Source of the DNA: Caprimulgus europaeus
Lineage: Eukaryota > Chordata > Aves > Caprimulgiformes > Caprimulgidae
Direction: 5' to 3'
Length of the DNA stretch: 64,000 nt
NCBI GenBank assembly: GCA_907165065.1
Contig: OU015541.1
Span: forward strand, 12,019,001 to 12,083,000
Part shown: positions 60,458 through 64,000 of the stretch, in pieces
How positions within the stretch are numbered: the first letter of the stretch is position 1
Layout: each line of letters begins with the position of its first letter
Made by a program: the position numbers and the translations under genes
The notes under the pieces: generated by a model
Seen by the model: only the letters and a program-made list of their open reading frames with translations
Database searches by the model: none
Told to the model about the DNA's origin: nothing

Positions 60458-60683
60458 CCCTGCTCCGTGCTGGCCAGGGTGGTCCAACCCAGCCTCACTT
60501 CACACCTCCCAGCCCCAATCCTGTTCATCTTCCCAGATCCTGAGCAGTTTTATCTGCATAACTCTGCTACTCTTGCAGTGGAAGGAGAAGGATGGGCTGA
60601 AAGATTGCTGAATTTCACACCCACCTTCCAACACTGTTTCTTCTCTCCTTTCCCCAAAAATGGTCACAGCCATTTAGAGATGT
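60458..60683. other. short unique stretch
   Basis: Lies in a 125-residue plus frame (60440-60817) without a recognised domain. Nothing else is seen. Confidence 0.4.
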
Positions 60684-60769
60684 ACTGCTTCTGGGGTCCG
60701 AAGGGGATGGGGGGGGGAGTGAACAGACTGCTTGTGGGGTCTGAAGGGGATGGGGTGGGGAGTGAACAG
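60684..60769 (+). repeat. 43-bp tandem duplication
   Basis: Two adjacent 43-base copies (60684-60726 and 60727-60769) start ACTGCTT and end GGAGTGAACAG. They differ at three positions: a C/G, a C/T and a G/T within the G-rich part. Both contain long G runs, so slippage is a likely origin. Confidence 0.96.
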
Positions 60770-61613
60770 CACTGGGGTAAAGGATCCCATACACCAGTGG
60801 GAGAAAGGGGAAAGTGACTGAGAAATTCCTACTCCTATTCAGAGTTCTACATTACTTCTTTTTTACAAATGGTTTTCCAGTATAAGAATATTTGAAAGTC
60901 CTGTGATACTTCCAGGATTCCAAAGACCCAAACAGCATCACTTACTAGTGTTGAACTTCTGCAGTGTATGGAAAGCTGCTCTTCCCTAAATGAGACAGCA
61001 GTTAGCAGGCTGTGCCTATCAGCTTGCAACCTTGGATCTGTCATCTTCTAAAGACCTTCCAAGTCAGTGGGGGGTGGAGGACAAATTGGGCACAAATATC
61101 ACAATAAGGAAACAGAGTGAAAAGACATGAAAGAAAAATCAAAGCAGGAAATGAGGAACTACAAGAGTTTTCAAATGAAAAGTCACCACGAGTTGTCGGT
61201 GACACTTAGAAATATCTCACCAGCAGGACCTGAATGAGCTTTAAACAGCTTGACTGGAGGAGCAGCCTCTGATCTACACTTCTGAGATGTTTTCTAGTTT
61301 TATTTTAAGAAAACAAAAGTATGAGAAAGACTCATGTTCCTAGAAAGAACAAAATAATTCTGTCACTTCAAAAACCCTGCACCTTCTTAGCTGATCCTCA
61401 CTTCTCAATTCCCCTCCTGTTTCTCCCCAGGGACTGTTTGATTAAATATCTGTGAATAAAAAGTATCCATTCCCTTTTGAACTATGTTAAATTAACAGTG
61501 ACCTGAATCAGACCCCACAGTCCTGACAGCAATTACTTATCAATGAATCATTACCCATCTCTAAATACAATTCCACCCTCTTTCCAAACTTCTTTGACTC
61601 TATGTGCATGGGG
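60770..61613. other. unique DNA, no gene seen
   Basis: Nothing recognised. Confidence 0.5.
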
Positions 61614-61700
61614 AAAAAAAACAAAAACAAAAAACCCCACAAACCAACCAAACAAAAAACCCCACAAAAATACACCAAAAAAAAAACCCCACCCAAACCA
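61614..61700. repeat. A/C-rich tract, minus strand G/T-rich
   Basis: Alternating A runs and CCCC or CC blocks extend over nearly 90 bases. The minus strand therefore reads as repeated TTTTGGGG-like words with at least four G runs, enough for G-quadruplex formation. Confidence 0.85.
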
Positions 61701-63851
61701 GTGCATTTGCAAAAATAAGTGAACAAAGCAGGGATCTCACCAGAGGGTGTGGGTTGGACACAAGACAAAGAACAGACATTAGAGGAACAGAAAACAGTTA
61801 CCATTCCTCAGTACCTCCTTTCAAGATTTTCTTCACATTTCCAAAAGACAACCAGAAACAGAAAGTGAATTCAGATCCAAATGGAAACAAAACAAACAAA
61901 CAAAAACAACAAAAAAAAAATTTTTCACTGTGGTCACAGTTGCTATTTCAGCACTATATTTTCTTGCTCCATGATCATCTGTACCATGACGAAGTGAGCT
62001 TAAGCCCTCAAAGTTAACTTTGGAGTTCTTAGTTCTCCTTCAGATAAATGTTTTTTTGAGGCAGTTTCTAAGTTTTCTTTTTATTTGTACGCCACCTTGA
62101 ACAGCAAGATCTCAATACATGGAGGTCTACCATGAGCAAGTGCAATGAAAATAAACCGAAGCGATGAGATTGGAAGCCCTCACCTGGCAGTACCAAGGCT
62201 ATGTTATGAGGAAACCATCCTTCCTGCCTAAGAGGAAGGTAAGTATAAAGCAGTAGTAGCATAATTTATCTTGTAGGAACTCTCAAGCTGATCTTTTGTT
62301 CCAACAGACCTTAACAAAACAAAAAGTGTAACATTTTGGAAAACAAAAATGTTTTTTCTGAAAGAGAATATTATGTTTTAAAGGTGTTCAGATGCAGCCT
62401 TGTCTCTTTGTCACAGATTAATTAGCAGTTTTAAAATATAACATTAATTCTTGATGGTTTGATATGACTTACTTCCTCCCTCAGTAAAAAAAACACCAGC
62501 TCTGTCATGTCTGCATAAAGCACCCTGCCTGTTCCATCAACACAAGCATTTACTGGACCTTGCAGAGAACTACTCTGGCCAGAACAGAATTCAGCCATGG
62601 AAAGCCAGGTTCAACAACACTGCTCACCAAAGAGGCACCAGGAAACAAAAATCCCAAATCCTTCTGTCTGCTTAGTGCAAGCAATGGAGCAAGAGCTGAG
62701 TGACCTGCCAGAGGAGGAACAGGGACTATCCAGCACCACCTTCAACACAGGTCAGGCGAGAGCCACCAGCGTGCTGGCAGCTGTTGAAGTGGTTTTTGCT
62801 GCAGAACAGAGAGGGTAAATTTCCAGTGAGAGGACATGAAAACTGAAACAACACAGTATCCTCATTTTTTTAAGCTTTTCACAAATCAATTATCAGGAAT
62901 GTTAGTAGGAAAACACAGTTATCCTAATTTCTACTCAGTTGTTTGGCATTTGGTTGTTTGTTTTTCAGAAGCTTCAATAGGTGGGAGGGAAGGTGGGACA
63001 GAACCAAAGAGTACCTCCTTTTCCAGCTCTGCCCAGAGGGATGCTGTCTGCTTTTTCTTAAAAAACCCACCAAAAAACATGTACTTAATTCTGGATAAAA
63101 AGCTTTTAAAGCCAGTGCCTACAACTGAGAAGCAAAAAAATTACGATCATCATACTTTCATACAATCAGATTTTAGGTTTCAGTTAGGGCAGCCCAGTAG
63201 CAAGGCAGAAACATCCTTAGAGCAAGTGATTCAAGTGACTCCTCTTGGCTAATGTCAGAGATTTGCTCAAGTGGAAATTAAAGGTCTTATTGCAGGTTTT
63301 GAGAAGTGTTGTGCCTAACACTCCCTCTACACACATCAAAACAAGTTTCTACTTTTCAAGCCTCTGAATGAACTTGACAACTGAAGACATTTGTCCCACT
63401 GGCCTATAGTAATGGAACTAAAAATAACTACTCATCTTAAAGCAGTTTATACAATAATATTTAAAGTATAAAGGGGCTACAGTACCCCAAACTGTGATAT
63501 TTACCTTAGGGTTTCAGAGACATCTCTTGACAAGCAAGGTAGCTACCTGAACAGGCTGGAAATCCATGGTCATAAATCCCAGCTCAAAGCTGGTTTACTT
63601 TGCAAGGACTTTCCACTGCTGAGCAGTTATAAGTGAACTGTTTTCACAATCCACATGATAGCAGCAGTTAAATGCCAAAGAGCAATAGCATTATTTAAAA
63701 AGCCATAATTAAGAGCTAGCTTTAAAAGATTGACAAGATAAAAAAAAATCCGTCCAGACAGACCTCTAGATAAATGACCAGTATTAGCATCCTTCCATTT
63801 CACAACACTACTCCCCAGAAAGGTGAAAGCCAGGGGCTAGATCCATATTCC
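61701..63851. other. unique DNA, no gene seen
   Basis: An A/C-rich patch lies at 61886-61920. The 138-residue plus frame at 62836-63252 has no domain. No promoter or mobile element is recognised. Confidence 0.5.
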
Positions 63852-63942
63852 TAAAAAAAACCAAACCAAAAACCCGACACCACAAAAAACCCCACCAAAA
63901 AACCCCTACCCACCACCTAAAAACCAACCAACCACCAAACAA
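63852..63942. repeat. A/C-rich tract, minus strand G/T-rich
   Basis: Some 90 bases of A and C, almost without G or T, include several CCCC blocks. The same class and orientation as the tract at 61614. Confidence 0.88.
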
Positions 63943-64000
63943 GAGAATGATGTAAACCAGGTTGTGCAGTCCCACCACAGATTTATGTACCCAACACGAA
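63943..64000. other. window edge, nothing recognised
   Basis: Short unique end of the window. Confidence 0.4.

Overview
The window looks like bird nuclear DNA. The evidence is three 5'-truncated CR1 LINE tails (about 21348-21610 on the minus strand, 26041-26544 and 52798-53221 on the plus strand). Each encodes the C-terminal end of CR1 ORF2 and ends in the 8-bp 3' repeat typical of avian CR1 (ATTCTATG or ATTCTGTG type). The remaining DNA is AT-rich, poor in CpG, low in young repeats, and full of short simple repeats. I cannot name the species. The two plus-strand CR1 copies belong to a subfamily different from the minus-strand copy, and a neoavian bird is a guess only.

I see no host protein-coding gene, rRNA, tRNA or CRISPR array. 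The open reading frames are short, mostly overlap frames on both strands, and match no family I recognise. The longest (198 and 185 residues) lack domain signatures. The window is best read as a gene desert or the inside of a very long intron. Small internal exons cannot be excluded by eye.

Layout. 1-7.4 kb: AT-rich unique sequence, a (TG)21 microsatellite, and a short block with TGACAG/CAGCTG/ATCAATCA motifs near 3.8 kb. 7.4-14.6 kb: a conserved-looking block at 7.6-7.9 kb and two poly-G runs, one of 23 G. 14.6-14.9 kb: an eight-copy 33-bp minisatellite. 15-21.3 kb: unique sequence with enhancer-like blocks at 17.5-17.8 and 19.6-19.8 kb. 21.3-26.5 kb: two CR1 tails of different subfamilies in opposite orientations. 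26.5-36 kb: old decayed repeats at 30.2-30.6 kb, the most CpG-rich block of the window at 31.6-31.9 kb, and a long TA/TG microsatellite at 35.9-36.0 kb. 36-49 kb: several enhancer-like blocks (36.2, 43.6, 44.3 and 48.1 kb), a doubled octamer motif at 41.26 kb and a faint old CR1 tail at 46.5 kb. 50-54 kb: the third CR1 and a perfect 37-bp duplication whose copies lie 3 kb apart. 54-64 kb: homeodomain-site-rich blocks at 54.0 and 57.5 kb, two small tandem duplications at 60.4-60.8 kb, and two A/C-rich tracts able to form G-rich structures on the minus strand.

My main inference is that this is a regulatory landscape, with many candidate cis-elements and no gene, possibly serving a developmental gene outside the window. 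That rests on sequence texture and short motifs only. Alignment to other birds and to mammals would decide it.
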